Counted from the first letter of the stretch, positions 36,009-46,294 are shown. The stretch: 64,000 nt of DNA from Akkermansiaceae bacterium (GCA_029866215.1 JARWZU010000071.1:1-64000), one strand, 5' to 3'. Notes: generated by a model not told the origin, from the sequence alone. Numbers and translations are program-made.

Positions 36009-36689
36009 ATGAGCTATCCATTCCGTTCCCCTCTCGTCGTGATGACCCTCGCGGCCATGCTGCAATCCAGCCACGCTCAGGTCGCTGCCAACACCACCGT
36101 GCAGTTCGTCTCGTTCCCTCCGGTGGCCGATTCGAAGCCGGTCGAGTTGCTCCTCGGGGAGGGAAAAACCCTCGAGATCGAGATCCCTTCGGATGCGCCC
36201 TCCGGTCCCTATCAGGTTCCCCGCGGCGCATCCTGGACCGTTGGCAAGTCCGGGCCGGAAAAAGACGGCAAACCCCAGTTCGCCATCTTCGGCACAGCCC
36301 CCTCACTGGCATCTTCCAATCAATTGATTCTGCTTTTCCGCAAAGGCCAGACCGATGCGGAGGGATTCAAGGTCATCCCGCTGGATTTCAAGAGCCAGTT
36401 CGGTGACAGGATGTTGCTTTTCTTCAACATGGCGCGGGAAGAATTCGCCGCTGAAGTCGGCGGGGTGAAATTCTCCGTCAAACCCGGTGCCCAGCGGATC
36501 ATCTCTCCGAAGGCGGACAAAGGTGAGAATCTATGCCATGCAGACCTCTACTATCGGAAAGAGGAAATTTGGAAGCCATTCTTCTCCGCCAACTGGCCGC
36601 TAGATGACACGACGCGGGGTTTGTTCTTCGTTTACGCCGATCCCGCAAGTTCCCGTCTCAAGCTTCACGCGGTTGACGTTTCGCTCTGA
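36009..36689 (+). CDS. secreted hypothetical protein next to Verru_Chthon A
   Basis: The 226-residue protein has a signal peptide (cleavage near SSHAQVAANT). The rest is strand-rich: TVQFVSFPPVADSKPVELLL near the start, LFFNMAREEFAAEVGGVKF in the centre, and DDTTRGLFFVYADPASSRL near the end. I do not recognise a domain. It starts 33 bases after protein A and stops 12 bases before a sulfatase, so it is probably co-transcribed with both. It may be a partner of protein A. Confidence 0.75.
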   Translation: MSYPFRSPLVVMTLAAMLQSSHAQVAANTTVQFVSFPPVADSKPVELLLGEGKTLEIEIPSDAPSGPYQVPRGASWTVGKSGPEKDGKPQFAIFGTAPSLASSNQLILLFRKGQTDAEGFKVIPLDFKSQFGDRMLLFFNMAREEFAAEVGGVKFSVKPGAQRIISPKADKGENLCHADLYYRKEEIWKPFFSANWPLDDTTRGLFFVYADPASSRLKLHAVDVSL

Positions 36690-36701
36690 CCCCATGATTA
36701 A

Positions 36702-38246
36702 GTGAAAACTCTCATTGTCCTAACATCGATTCTCGCGCTGGTTTCCCATCTCCTGTGGGTGCCTGCCTCCGCCGCCCCGGCCAAGCCCAACATCCTCTTC
36801 GCCATCGCCGATGACTGGTCATTCGGGCATGCCGGTGCCTACGGTTGCAAATGGGTCAAGACTCCCGCGATGGACCGCGTGGCCCGCGAGGGGATTCTAT
36901 TTAACAACGCCTACACGCCGAACGCCAAATGCTCGCCTTCTCGAGCCTGCGTCATCACCGGTCGCAATCCATGGCAACTCAAGGAAGCTGGCAACCACTG
37001 GTCCAACTTCCCAGCTGAATTCAAGTCATTCCAAGAAGCGCTGGGTGATCACGGTTACTTTACCGGAATGACTGGCAAGGGCTGGGGCCCGGGGATCGCC
37101 AAAGATTCGCAAGGCAAGGACCGCGAGCTGACAGGCAAGCCCTTCAATGCAAAGAAATTTCCTGCCAAGATCACCAAAGGAATATCCGCAGCCGATTACG
37201 CCGGCAATTTCACCGGATTCCTGAATGCCGCCCCCAAAGACCAGCCATGGTCATTCTGGTATGGCGGCCATGAACCGCATCGCGGGTACGAATACGGCTC
37301 GGGCGTGTCCAAGGGTGGCAAGAAGCTCTCCGACATCGATCGGGTACCAGCCTGCTGGCCGGATACCGATGAGGTCCGCAACGACATGCTCGACTATGGG
37401 TTCGAGGTGGAGAATTTCGACCTCCATCTGAGCCGGATGCTCGCCGAGTTGGAACAGCGGGGCATGCTGGAAAACACCATCGTGGTCGTCACCTCGGACA
37501 ACGGCATGCCGTTTCCCCACTGCAAGGGCTATGCCTATCATCATTCGAATCACCTGCCGCTGGCCATCATGTGGCCGCAGGGCATCACCAAGCCGAACCG
37601 TGTGGTGGATGATTATGTGAGCTTCATTGACCTAGCTCCCACCTTCCTCGACGTCGCTGGCATCGCGCAGGGAGAATCCGGCATGGCCCCGATCACCGGA
37701 CGCAGTCTCACGGAAATTTTCAGGTCCGGGGAATCCGGCCGCGTGATCCCGGATCGCGACCACGTCCTTCTCGCAAAAGAACGCAACGACGTCGGCCGGC
37801 CGAATGACCAAGGCTATCCGATCCGCGGCATCGTGAAGGACGGCATGCTCTATCTGCACAACTTCGAGCCCGATCGCGGGCCCGGCGGGGTCGCGGAGAC
37901 CGGCTACAAGGACACCGACGACAGCCCGACCAAGACCGCGGTGCTCGCCACGGAGAAAGTTCCTGAGCTCAAGCACTTCTTTGCCGGCTCATTTGGAAAA
38001 CTGCCCGCCGACCAGTTGTTTGATCTTCGCCGCGATCCGGATTGCATGACGAATCTCGCGGCGACTGTTTCCTTCGCTTCCTTGCAGAAGCAACTTTACG
38101 ACGAACTCAAACAACAGGGCGATCCACGCCTGCTAGGCAACGGGCATATTTACGACGAATATCCCTACGCCAACGCCGCCAAGCGCAACTTCTACGACCG
38201 GGTCATGCGCGGCGAAAAGCTGGAGGGGGGCGCCTCCGCGGATTAA
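36702..38246 (+). CDS. secreted sulfatase, heparan-N-sulfatase-like
   Basis: The 514-residue protein starts at a GTG; the ATG just upstream is followed at once by a stop. It has a signal peptide, metal-binding Asp37-Asp38 in [16 protein letters not shown], and the formylglycine site CSPSR at 77-81. [15 protein letters not shown] and [20 protein letters not shown] supply further active-site residues. The overall pattern is closest to the N-sulfoglucosamine sulfohydrolase branch of the S1 sulfatases, judged by eye. It would act outside the cytoplasm after Cys oxidation. It lies 12 bases downstream of the preceding gene and 35 before GH-like paralog 3. Confidence 0.92.
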   Translation: MKTLIVLTSILALVSHLLWVPASAAPAKPNILFAIADDWSFGHAGAYGCKWVKTPAMDRVAREGILFNNAYTPNAKCSPSRACVITGRNPWQLKEAGNHWSNFPAEFKSFQEALGDHGYFTGMTGKGWGPGIAKDSQGKDRELTGKPFNAKKFPAKITKGISAADYAGNFTGFLNAAPKDQPWSFWYGGHEPHRGYEYGSGVSKGGKKLSDIDRVPACWPDTDEVRNDMLDYGFEVENFDLHLSRMLAELEQRGMLENTIVVVTSDNGMPFPHCKGYAYHHSNHLPLAIMWPQGITKPNRVVDDYVSFIDLAPTFLDVAGIAQGESGMAPITGRSLTEIFRSGESGRVIPDRDHVLLAKERNDVGRPNDQGYPIRGIVKDGMLYLHNFEPDRGPGGVAETGYKDTDDSPTKTAVLATEKVPELKHFFAGSFGKLPADQLFDLRRDPDCMTNLAATVSFASLQKQLYDELKQQGDPRLLGNGHIYDEYPYANAAKRNFYDRVMRGEKLEGGASAD

Positions 38247-38281
38247 CCAGTGCCTTTGTTGTTCAATCTAAAAAGTTAAAC

Positions 38282-39847
38282 ATGAGCCGTATTGTTCTAA
38301 CAATCGCCGCCCTGCTGCTCATGCCGCTGGAGGCACTGCCAGCCACGGACGAGATTGCCACCGCCTCGGTGCTGCCTCCAACTCACCGTGGGCTGTATGC
38401 AATTTGGTATGAGCGCATGCCGGAGGTCATGGAATTGCCATACATCAACGGCGGCCAAGTCGTTGCGCAGTGGGGCGATCTGGAAACTGCGGAAGGTCAG
38501 TATGACTTCAGTCAACTTTCGGCAAAGATGAAACAGCTGCATGACCAGAACAAGCCGTTCTCAGTGCAGGTCAACGGCAACATCAAGCCGGCATGGCTGT
38601 TCGACCGCGTGCCCTTTCTACCAGAGCCTTTGGGCGTGCAGGTGCGCGACACACGGGGGACGCTGATGTATTGGCATCCGGTGTACGAGCGGGCGTATCT
38701 CAATTTCCTGCGGGCTTACGCTGCGTTTCTGAAACAATCCCCCTACCGCGCATCGTTGCTCGGGGTGCGGCAAAACTTTAACGCCCTTGGCACGGAGCAT
38801 TGGCAAGTGCCCATCGACAAGATTTCCCTGTCGCAATGGCGCGTGCCTTCGGGAGCGAATGCCGGAGAACCGTTCACGCCGGCACTGGGCCGCGCCTATC
38901 AAACCCGCGTGTTAGAGACGTTCGTCAGGGAGTTTACGCCGGAGACGCGCGTGTTTGTCCGCAACAACATTGCGGCGGAGCTGCGCCAGTCATTTGCACA
39001 GGATTTCACGGCCGGGCGACTGTGCTGGTTTCACACCAGCAGCGAAGTGGAACCGCGCAAGGGCGTCAGCGGACAATACCAACAGTTTCTCGATGATTGT
39101 CGCACCGGCAAAACGCTCGCTTATGCCGAGCCGTGGGCCAGCGCTTGGGGCCACCACGGCGGCAAGACCGATCCGCGTTGGTGCAGCCCACCGCAATGGA
39201 ACTACTGGCGCTTACTCTGCGACCTCCATTGCGGCGTTTCCTTCATCGCGTGTTACGCCAGCGATCTCGAGGTGGCCCACAGCGGACGTTACCGGGTTGG
39301 CAACCTTTCTGCCGCTGAAAGCAAAAATGCCACGACGTTCAAAGACGAGTTCGATGCAGCATTTCAGTTCGCCGCCAAATATGCCGGCTATCACGCCAGT
39401 CCACAGGCAGCGCCCGGAGCCTGGATTGCTTTTCGCGAGGGCGACACCCTTAAGGGCGACTACACGTTCTTCATGAAACGCGAAACCGATCAGACGCGCG
39501 AGATAAAGAACGCTGGCCCGGGTGACCAACGGTTCGGGGCTTGGGCACGGCTGTTGCCGCGCGACCAGACGATGCAACTGGTCCTGAACGAAGCCTTCGC
39601 CACAAGCCTTGCGACGCAAGCCGCCGTGCTCCGCGTCACCTACCTCGACCACGGTCACGGTTCGTTCGACATCCAGGCTGCCGGCCAGACTTTTCAAGGC
39701 CAATGCAGCAATTCCGGTCGCTGGAATACCATGACCTGGGAAATGTCCCGCCCGGATTTCGGAAAAGCCGACTCCGGAGTGCACCTATGCCTCCGCGCTC
39801 TCGGAGGTGATCTAACTGTTCACATGGTGGAAGTCGCCCGCCTATAA
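38282..39847 (+). CDS. secreted glycoside-hydrolase-like protein, paralog 3
   Basis: The ATG at 38282 gives 521 residues with a signal peptide; the frame is open upstream inside the sulfatase gene, but that is overlap. The most divergent of the four paralogs, it keeps the outline: LYAIWYERMPE, VVAQWGDLETAEGQYDFSQL, NALGTEHWQV with a candidate acid/base Glu, and LAYAEPWASAWG with a candidate nucleophile near 282. The C-terminal beta-sandwich ends LTVHMVEVARL. It sits between two sulfatase genes in the same direction with gaps of 35 and 41 bases. It probably acts on the desulfated product of its neighbours; substrate unknown. Confidence 0.65.
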   Translation: MSRIVLTIAALLLMPLEALPATDEIATASVLPPTHRGLYAIWYERMPEVMELPYINGGQVVAQWGDLETAEGQYDFSQLSAKMKQLHDQNKPFSVQVNGNIKPAWLFDRVPFLPEPLGVQVRDTRGTLMYWHPVYERAYLNFLRAYAAFLKQSPYRASLLGVRQNFNALGTEHWQVPIDKISLSQWRVPSGANAGEPFTPALGRAYQTRVLETFVREFTPETRVFVRNNIAAELRQSFAQDFTAGRLCWFHTSSEVEPRKGVSGQYQQFLDDCRTGKTLAYAEPWASAWGHHGGKTDPRWCSPPQWNYWRLLCDLHCGVSFIACYASDLEVAHSGRYRVGNLSAAESKNATTFKDEFDAAFQFAAKYAGYHASPQAAPGAWIAFREGDTLKGDYTFFMKRETDQTREIKNAGPGDQRFGAWARLLPRDQTMQLVLNEAFATSLATQAAVLRVTYLDHGHGSFDIQAAGQTFQGQCSNSGRWNTMTWEMSRPDFGKADSGVHLCLRALGGDLTVHMVEVARL

Positions 39848-39888
39848 TATTTACCCATGCCAAGACCTGATAACATGCTAACTAACTT

Positions 39889-41505
39889 ATGAAATACAAC
39901 ACACCCATACTCACTTCCCTCGTGAAAACGCTCAGACCACTCGGCCTCAGTACCCTGTCGTCCATCCGCGCCGCCCTGCTGCTGACACCATTGTTCGCAA
40001 TCGGCGCTGCCGCTGAGACTACCCAGCCTGTCCAACAACCGAAACTCAACGTCCCGGCCAAGGCAGACCTGCCGGACGCCGCGCAATATCAAAGCAAGGG
40101 CTTCAATGTCTTGTTTATCGCTGTTGACGACTTGAACGATTGGGTCGGTTGCTTCGGCGGCAACCCGCAGGCGATCACCCCCAACATGGACCGGCTGGCC
40201 AAGCAGCAGGCGATGGTGATGAACAAGGCCTACGCACCCTCCACGGTTTGCTGTCCCTCCCGCTCGGCTCTGCTAACCGGCATGCGGACCGCTTCGATCG
40301 GGGTCTATGGAAACCGTCAGAATATCAAGTCCGCGCCTAAAGCGAAGGATGTCGTCACCCTGCCGCAATACTTCAGCCAGCACGGCTATCACACTCTCTC
40401 CACAGGGAAGATTTTTCATAAACACCCGGCGGCGGACGGCATGGATGAAGGCCAGTGGGCGTTCAACGAATACGCCACACCCCCTGGGGGCGGAAACGGC
40501 GGTATGCTTTGGGAGAAAAGTCCCTCGACAAGCGGCGTCAGTGAAAAAGGCGAGGAGTTCCGGTGGGGAGCCGTCAAGGCCCCGGTTCAAAAGACCAAGG
40601 ATTACATCAGCTGCAAATGGGCGGCCGACCAGCTCCAGCGCGATTTTGGCGGCAAGCCGTTTTTCCTCGCCCTTGGCCTCTCCAAACCGCATTTGCCATG
40701 GGAGGTTCCGCAGGAGTTCTTCGATCTGTATCCGCTTGATAAACTGAAACCGGTCGAGATCGTGCGCGACGACCTCGATGATATCGTCGGCAAGAATGGC
40801 AAGCAGCTTTTTCGTCCGGATCCCCGTTTTCTAGCCGCGGATAGCACCAACCTGCATCTTGAGGCGCAGCGTGCCTATCTGGCCAATATCAGCTATGTGG
40901 ATCACTGCCTCGGCGTGCTGTTTGATGCGCTGGCTAAGAGCAAGTATGCCGAAAACACCATCATCATGCTCTGGGGCGACCACGGCTGGCACCTCAGTGA
41001 AAAGATGAAGTACGGCAAGACCGATCTATGGGAAGAAACGTGCCGCGTGCCACTGATCGTCCGCGTGCCCGGCGTGACGAAATCCGACTTCAAGTGCGAA
41101 GGCGTGGTCAACCTGCTCGACATGTATCCCACGCTGGTGGAGCTGTGCGGGCTGCCGGCCAATGCGGAAAACGAAGGGCGCAGCTTTGCCCCTCTGCTAA
41201 AGAATCCGTCGATGGAGTGGAACGTCCCGACCCTGACCACCTATCAATACAAGAACCACTCCTTCACCGATGGTCGTTATCGCTACACCTACTATGGCGG
41301 GAAGGCCGGCGGTGCCGAGGAGCTCTACGACCATTCCGTGGATCCGCTCGAGCATAAAAACCTGGCGGCGAATCCCGAATCTCAAGAGATCATCGCCCGC
41401 TTCAAAAAGTATCTGCCCACCCACGATGAACCGGACGCTCCCAGCAACAAACTTTCCGGAGCCGACAAAAGGAAAATGAGAAAAGGGCAAGCGAAAGAAA
41501 GATGA
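39889..41505 (+). CDS. secreted sulfatase, iduronate-2-sulfatase-like
   Basis: The 538-residue protein has an N-terminal export signal, FNVLFIAVDDLNDWVGCFGG with metal ligands Asp80-Asp81, and the formylglycine site CCPSR at 121-125. STGKIFHKHP, LSKPHLPWEVPQEFFDLYPL, WGDHGWHLSEKMKYGKTDLW and LVELCGLPA are typical of the iduronate-2-sulfatase branch. It would remove sulfate, perhaps from a 2-position of a uronic or hexose residue; this is a family inference. The C-terminus is very basic (KRKMRKGQAKER). It lies 41 bases after paralog 3 and 62 before paralog 4. Confidence 0.93.
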   Translation: MKYNTPILTSLVKTLRPLGLSTLSSIRAALLLTPLFAIGAAAETTQPVQQPKLNVPAKADLPDAAQYQSKGFNVLFIAVDDLNDWVGCFGGNPQAITPNMDRLAKQQAMVMNKAYAPSTVCCPSRSALLTGMRTASIGVYGNRQNIKSAPKAKDVVTLPQYFSQHGYHTLSTGKIFHKHPAADGMDEGQWAFNEYATPPGGGNGGMLWEKSPSTSGVSEKGEEFRWGAVKAPVQKTKDYISCKWAADQLQRDFGGKPFFLALGLSKPHLPWEVPQEFFDLYPLDKLKPVEIVRDDLDDIVGKNGKQLFRPDPRFLAADSTNLHLEAQRAYLANISYVDHCLGVLFDALAKSKYAENTIIMLWGDHGWHLSEKMKYGKTDLWEETCRVPLIVRVPGVTKSDFKCEGVVNLLDMYPTLVELCGLPANAENEGRSFAPLLKNPSMEWNVPTLTTYQYKNHSFTDGRYRYTYYGGKAGGAEELYDHSVDPLEHKNLAANPESQEIIARFKKYLPTHDEPDAPSNKLSGADKRKMRKGQAKER

Positions 41506-41567
41506 TCGGTAGTCTCATTCTGGCAGACATCAATCGGTTTCACGTTTCATTTCTAACTTATTTTTCC

Positions 41568-43211
41568 ATGAAAAACAGAGTATTAACCTATATGGGTTTG
41601 CTGGTCGCCTCGATGGCCGGAGTGGCGGCGCAGTCGAAGCCGGGCTACGGAATATCCAGCTGGGCGGGATGGAAGCCGGGTGACATATCGCGCGCCGAAT
41701 GCCCGGAGCTGTGCAGCGTGCCACTCATCCTGAAGTGGGATGACCTTGAACCGGTGCAGGGAGAATACGCGTTCCAGCTACAGATCGGCAAGCCACTCGA
41801 GGCCGCGCATGCGGATGACCTGTCTGTAACGCTGATGATCTGGGTAGGACCGGATGCACCTGAATGGATCTACACCAAAGGCGTTCCGGTAGTCACCACC
41901 GACAGGACGCATAATGCCCTGGGCCAGAAGACGGATAAACAGAGCAAGTATCCCTACTATCTCCACCCAGAATACAAGAAGGCATTTCACGGGCTGATCG
42001 ACGCTTTCGGCAGTTATATCAAGACGCTGTCGCCGACCCTGCGTGAACGTATTGTGCTGGTCCAGTGTGCCGAAGGGTCCACCGGTGATGGACAGCCTTA
42101 CAAGGGGAACCCGATCGATAAAAAGCAGGATATATCAGAGGAAGTTTGGAACGAATTCCGGCTTGAGGCTTGGGACCGCTACCGAAAGGCGATGCCCGGC
42201 ATGCCCATCCTTGTGAACTCTGACGCCAATGGCGGCATGGAATCCCAGTGGCTTCTCGATAACATGGAGGTGATCACCTTGAAAGAGGGCATGTTCAGTC
42301 ATGGCTACATCGTCAGTGATAATGACAAACGTCTGGCAAAGCACGCCGCCATCGAAGCAGAAGCCAACAAACGCGGCAAAATGGTGCTCATGCGTGGTGA
42401 GATGGACGGCGAGTTGTTTGAAATGGGCTGGTCGGAGCGCAACATTCCGCAAGCCCTCTACTGGTCGGGTATCTTTGCTGCGCATTGTCGGTTGGACATC
42501 TGGAATGTTCCCACCAAGGCGTTGAAGGACAAAGCCAATCGGCCCGCCTGCGCGTTCTTTAACAAATATGCCGGCCACAGGAACGCCTCGACTGCACCAG
42601 CGGCCTTCTGTGCGCTGCGCGACGGGCTCGAAGCCTCCGACTTTGACCGATTTCCCGCCGCGAAATTCGGCGGTAAGCCAGAGAACAAAAGGGATGCGGA
42701 GCGATACATCAAGATTGCCAAAGCCTTTTCCGCCTATGGCGCACGCATGGAAGATCCACGAAAGGCGACCGGCGGCGGCATGATCAACCGCAAGGCCACA
42801 GGCCCCAACGATGTAGGCTGGGGCACCTTGCCAGGAAACTATTCCCGATTCCTGACGCAAATCGACCCGGGCTCCGGCGATGTCGGACGGTGGAACATCG
42901 ACGAGACCATCCATGGCCGTTTCGGTCGCTCCTTTGAGCATCAGTCAGGCAAGAAGCAAATGCGCTTCCAACTCGATGCGGGCTTTAATGCCAAGAAGGT
43001 GAAGGTGACTGTCACCTACCTCGACAAGGGAACGGGAACCTGGACAATCGGACTCCCGGGAAACGATGGCACAAAAATCTTCCAAAACGAGAACAGTGGC
43101 CGGTGGAAGACCCAGACTGTTACATCCTCCGGAATTTCTGACATCGTCCTGAAATATGAATCGGGAGACGACACCATCTTCCACCTCATCGAGGTCGATC
43201 GGATAGACTAA
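41568..43211 (+). CDS. secreted glycoside-hydrolase-like protein, paralog 4
   Basis: The ATG at 41568 gives 547 residues with a signal peptide; the upstream ATG at 41502 overlaps the sulfatase end and adds a poor leader. It aligns by eye with paralog 1 along its length: ISSWAGWKPGD, LILKWDDLEPVQGEYAFQ, GSTGDGQPYKGNPID, LMRGEMDGELFEMGWSE, NDVGWGTLPGNYSRFLTQID and the end DTIFHLIEVDRID. The candidate acid/base Glu of paralogs 1 and 2 (GDE) is Gly here (GDG); a Glu six residues earlier (CAEGS) might replace it. The candidate nucleophile (GEMDG, near 278) is kept. It may have altered activity or act mainly as a binding protein. Confidence 0.68.
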   Translation: MKNRVLTYMGLLVASMAGVAAQSKPGYGISSWAGWKPGDISRAECPELCSVPLILKWDDLEPVQGEYAFQLQIGKPLEAAHADDLSVTLMIWVGPDAPEWIYTKGVPVVTTDRTHNALGQKTDKQSKYPYYLHPEYKKAFHGLIDAFGSYIKTLSPTLRERIVLVQCAEGSTGDGQPYKGNPIDKKQDISEEVWNEFRLEAWDRYRKAMPGMPILVNSDANGGMESQWLLDNMEVITLKEGMFSHGYIVSDNDKRLAKHAAIEAEANKRGKMVLMRGEMDGELFEMGWSERNIPQALYWSGIFAAHCRLDIWNVPTKALKDKANRPACAFFNKYAGHRNASTAPAAFCALRDGLEASDFDRFPAAKFGGKPENKRDAERYIKIAKAFSAYGARMEDPRKATGGGMINRKATGPNDVGWGTLPGNYSRFLTQIDPGSGDVGRWNIDETIHGRFGRSFEHQSGKKQMRFQLDAGFNAKKVKVTVTYLDKGTGTWTIGLPGNDGTKIFQNENSGRWKTQTVTSSGISDIVLKYESGDDTIFHLIEVDRID

Positions 43212-43287
43212 ATATTGAACCGACTTCTTCTATAACAAATACATTCACTGGCTGCGCGCCAAGTCGCGGCAAGGCCCGAAAAAAATC

Positions 43288-44724
43288 ATGAAACTCATCT
43301 CAACAACCGCCTTTATCTCCAGCTTGATCTTCAGCGTATCAGCATTGCCTTCCCTAGCCGCTGATGTCCCCGCCAAGAAACCTAACATTATTTTCATCCT
43401 CGTCGATGACGCGGGCATTGGCGATTTCTCTGCCTATGGCTGCAAGTATGGTGTCACGCCCAACATTGATCGCCTGGCGGCGGAGGGTATGAAGTTTACC
43501 CGCGCCTACAGCGGTAGTGCTGTCTGCGCGCCATCGCGCTGCGTGCTGATGACCGGCCAGCATCCGGGGCACATGTTGCGCCGTGCGAACCAAAGCAAGC
43601 ACGGCCTGCTCGCCCTCCCCGACGGCCAGTCGACTTCCGCCCGCGTGTTGCAAGACGCCGGTTACGCGACTGGTGGTTTCGGTAAATGGGGGCTTGGCAA
43701 TCCCGGCACGACTGGAGCGGCGGAGAAGCAGGGCTTTGATGTGTTCTTCGGCTACTACGACCAGAAACACGCGCACGACTTTTACACCGACTATCTCGTC
43801 CGCAACGGCGTGGATCTACCCTTCCCACAATCGGGCCGGAAGACGTGGGAGGACTATTCCCATACCCGCATCGCCGATGAGACGCTGAAGTTCATCGAGC
43901 AGAACAAGGACCGCCCGTTTTTCTGCTACGCCGCATGGACGCCGCCGCACGGCGACTATGTCATCCCGGACAATGCCCCGTATTCCCAGAAGCCATGGTC
44001 GGAGGAGGTCCAAAATTACGCCGCGATGGTCGGGTTGATCGACAAAGATGTCGGACGCGTCCTACAGAAGCTGAAAGACCTCGGTCTCGATGACAACACG
44101 CTGGTGATTTTCACTTCCGACAACGGGGCGAATGAAGAATTCGTCAAGCCGCTCGGCAGCACCGGTGGGCTACGGGGTTCCAAGCGGATGCTCTACGAAG
44201 GCGGCATTCGCGCGCCGTTCATCGCTCGTTGGCCGGGACGGATCCAGCCAAACACGACCAGCGACTTGCTGACCACATTCGTGGACTTTCTGCCGACGGC
44301 GGCAGACCTGGCCGGGGTTCCTATACCGCCCGCGACGGATGGCATCTCCATGGTGCCAACCTTGCTGGGCAAGAAACAGGCTGCGCGGCACGAGTCGCTA
44401 TACTTTGAGATCTACGAACCCTATTTTCAACAATCGGTTCGCCTGGGTAACTGGAAAGGTTACCGGTTGGGGACAAAAGCGCCGCTCGAACTCTACGACC
44501 TCAAGACCGATCCGGCCGAGCAGCACAACCTGGCCGCAACTCACCCGGAAATCGTTCGTAAGATCGAAGGCATCATGGCTGCGGAGCACACGCCTTCTCC
44601 ACACTACGACGCGCCAGAGCAACCCGGGAAGGTAACCAAAGCCAAGGAAAAGACCCCGAAGGCCAAACCCCTCGCTGAGTTATTGAACGAGGAGAACGCG
44701 AATCCCACACCCAATGAAAAATAA
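43288..44724 (+). CDS. secreted arylsulfatase-type sulfatase
   Basis: The 478-residue protein has a signal peptide (cleavage near PSLAADVPA), NIIFILVDDAGIGDFSAYG with Asp40-Asp41, and the formylglycine site CAPSR at 80-84 followed by CVLMTGQHPG. GGFGKWGLGNPG, YAAWTPPHGDYV and FTSDNGANEEFVKPLGSTGG follow, a standard arylsulfatase-A-like layout. It would hydrolyse sulfate esters extracellularly. Its last 11 bases overlap the next sulfatase gene, so the two are translationally coupled. The C-terminal tail is Lys/Pro/Glu rich. Substrate unknown. Confidence 0.93.
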   Translation: MKLISTTAFISSLIFSVSALPSLAADVPAKKPNIIFILVDDAGIGDFSAYGCKYGVTPNIDRLAAEGMKFTRAYSGSAVCAPSRCVLMTGQHPGHMLRRANQSKHGLLALPDGQSTSARVLQDAGYATGGFGKWGLGNPGTTGAAEKQGFDVFFGYYDQKHAHDFYTDYLVRNGVDLPFPQSGRKTWEDYSHTRIADETLKFIEQNKDRPFFCYAAWTPPHGDYVIPDNAPYSQKPWSEEVQNYAAMVGLIDKDVGRVLQKLKDLGLDDNTLVIFTSDNGANEEFVKPLGSTGGLRGSKRMLYEGGIRAPFIARWPGRIQPNTTSDLLTTFVDFLPTAADLAGVPIPPATDGISMVPTLLGKKQAARHESLYFEIYEPYFQQSVRLGNWKGYRLGTKAPLELYDLKTDPAEQHNLAATHPEIVRKIEGIMAAEHTPSPHYDAPEQPGKVTKAKEKTPKAKPLAELLNEENANPTPNEK

Positions 44725-46294
44725 GCAAATGATGCTGAATCCATCGAAGTCCTGCCTTGCCGTGCTGCTGATGATGCCGTTGACGGTCGTCCATGCCGCC
44801 GACGTGGCATCGTCCGCCAAGCCTAACATCATTGTCATCATAACCGACGACCTCGGGGTCGGCGATCTCAGCCATGCCGGCGCGACCGGAATCAAGACGC
44901 CAAACCTCGACCGCATGACGGCCGAAGGAGTGCGCTTCACCCAGGGCTACGCGCCCTCCGCGACCTGCACGCCGTCGCGCTACTCGCTTCTAACCGGTGA
45001 ATACGCGTGGCGGCAGAAGGCGAAGACCAACAGCATCCTGGATGGCGACGCGCCGCTCTGCATCGAGCCGGGCCGCTACACCCTGCCGGAAATGCTGCGC
45101 AAGGCGGGCTATCAGACCGGCATCGTCGGGAAGTGGCACCTAGGTCTCGGCGACGGCAAGAACAAGGTGGACTTCAACGGTGAGGTCAAACCCGGCCCGC
45201 TTGAAATCGGCTTCGACTATTCTCACATCATCCCCGCCACCGTCGACCGTGTGCCGAGCGTGTGGGTCGAGAACCACAAGGTCGTAGGACTGGACCCCGC
45301 CGATCCCATCGAGGTGAGCTATCTGAAAAACATCAGCGACGAGCCGACCGGTCTGGAGCGCCCCGACCTGCTCACCCACTATGGCGCGGACAAACAGCAC
45401 TCCAACACCATCATCAACGGCATCAGCCGCATCGGCTTCATGAAAGGCGGCAAGTCTGCCCGCTTCAAGGACGAGGAACTCGCCAGCACGGTCGTCGCCA
45501 AGTCGGTCGAGTTCATCGAGAAGCGGAAGGACAAGCCGTTCTTCCTGAATGTCGGCATGTTCGAGCCGCACGTTCCACGCGTCGCCGAGCCACCGTTTGC
45601 GGGTAAGAGCGGCACCGGCGTGCGCGGCGATGTCATCGTCCAGATCGACTGGCAGGTCGGAGAAATCATGAAGACGCTCGATCGCCTCGGCATCGCTAAA
45701 AACACCATCGTCATCTTCTCGAGCGACAACGGGCCGATCCTCTTCGACGGCTATCACGACCGCTCGGTCGAGGATCTCAAGGGCCACAACCCCACAGGCG
45801 GACTTCGCGGGTGGAAGTATCTCACGTTTGAAGGCGCCTGCCGCGTGCCTTTCATCGTCAACTGGCCGGGCACGATCAAGCCGCGCGTCAGCGACCAGTT
45901 GATCAGCCTGGTCGATTGCTTCTCCACCTTTGCGAAAATCGCCGGTGGCAATGTCCCGGCGAAGGCCGCCCCGGACAGTCTGGACCTGTCCGAAGTGCTA
46001 TTAGGCAAAACGACCGAAAACCTCCGCGACCACACCATCCTCCACGGCATCGGCGGTCTTGCCCTCCGTCAGGGCGACTGGAAATACATCCCCGCCACCG
46101 AGGTCTCAGGTGGCATGGGCAGCGGCGCGAACGCAGCCGATCCGCGCTTCGCAGCTGCTAACATTCCCGAGCCACTGCTTTTCGATCTCGCCACCGACCC
46201 GAACGAAAAGACCAACATCATCGCCAAGCATCCGGAGAAGGCTGCGGAGCTTGCTGCACGCTTGCAAAGCATCGTCGCCAACCCCTCCCGATGA
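44714..46294 (+). CDS. secreted arylsulfatase-type sulfatase
   Basis: The 526-residue protein has a signal peptide, NIIVIITDDLGVGDLSHAGA with Asp45-Asp46, and the formylglycine site CTPSR at 85-89. IVGKWHLGLGDGKN, GMFEPHVPRVAEPPFAGKSG and SSDNGPILFDGYHDRSVEDL complete the core. The start overlaps the previous sulfatase gene by 11 bases; internal Met codons at 44729 and 44732 are possible alternative starts. The stop overlaps the ATG of a broken DUF1080-like gene (ATGA), so that gene was once part of the same operon. It would act on sulfated sugar outside the cytoplasm; substrate unknown. Confidence 0.92.
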   Translation: MKNKQMMLNPSKSCLAVLLMMPLTVVHAADVASSAKPNIIVIITDDLGVGDLSHAGATGIKTPNLDRMTAEGVRFTQGYAPSATCTPSRYSLLTGEYAWRQKAKTNSILDGDAPLCIEPGRYTLPEMLRKAGYQTGIVGKWHLGLGDGKNKVDFNGEVKPGPLEIGFDYSHIIPATVDRVPSVWVENHKVVGLDPADPIEVSYLKNISDEPTGLERPDLLTHYGADKQHSNTIINGISRIGFMKGGKSARFKDEELASTVVAKSVEFIEKRKDKPFFLNVGMFEPHVPRVAEPPFAGKSGTGVRGDVIVQIDWQVGEIMKTLDRLGIAKNTIVIFSSDNGPILFDGYHDRSVEDLKGHNPTGGLRGWKYLTFEGACRVPFIVNWPGTIKPRVSDQLISLVDCFSTFAKIAGGNVPAKAAPDSLDLSEVLLGKTTENLRDHTILHGIGGLALRQGDWKYIPATEVSGGMGSGANAADPRFAAANIPEPLLFDLATDPNEKTNIIAKHPEKAAELAARLQSIVANPSR

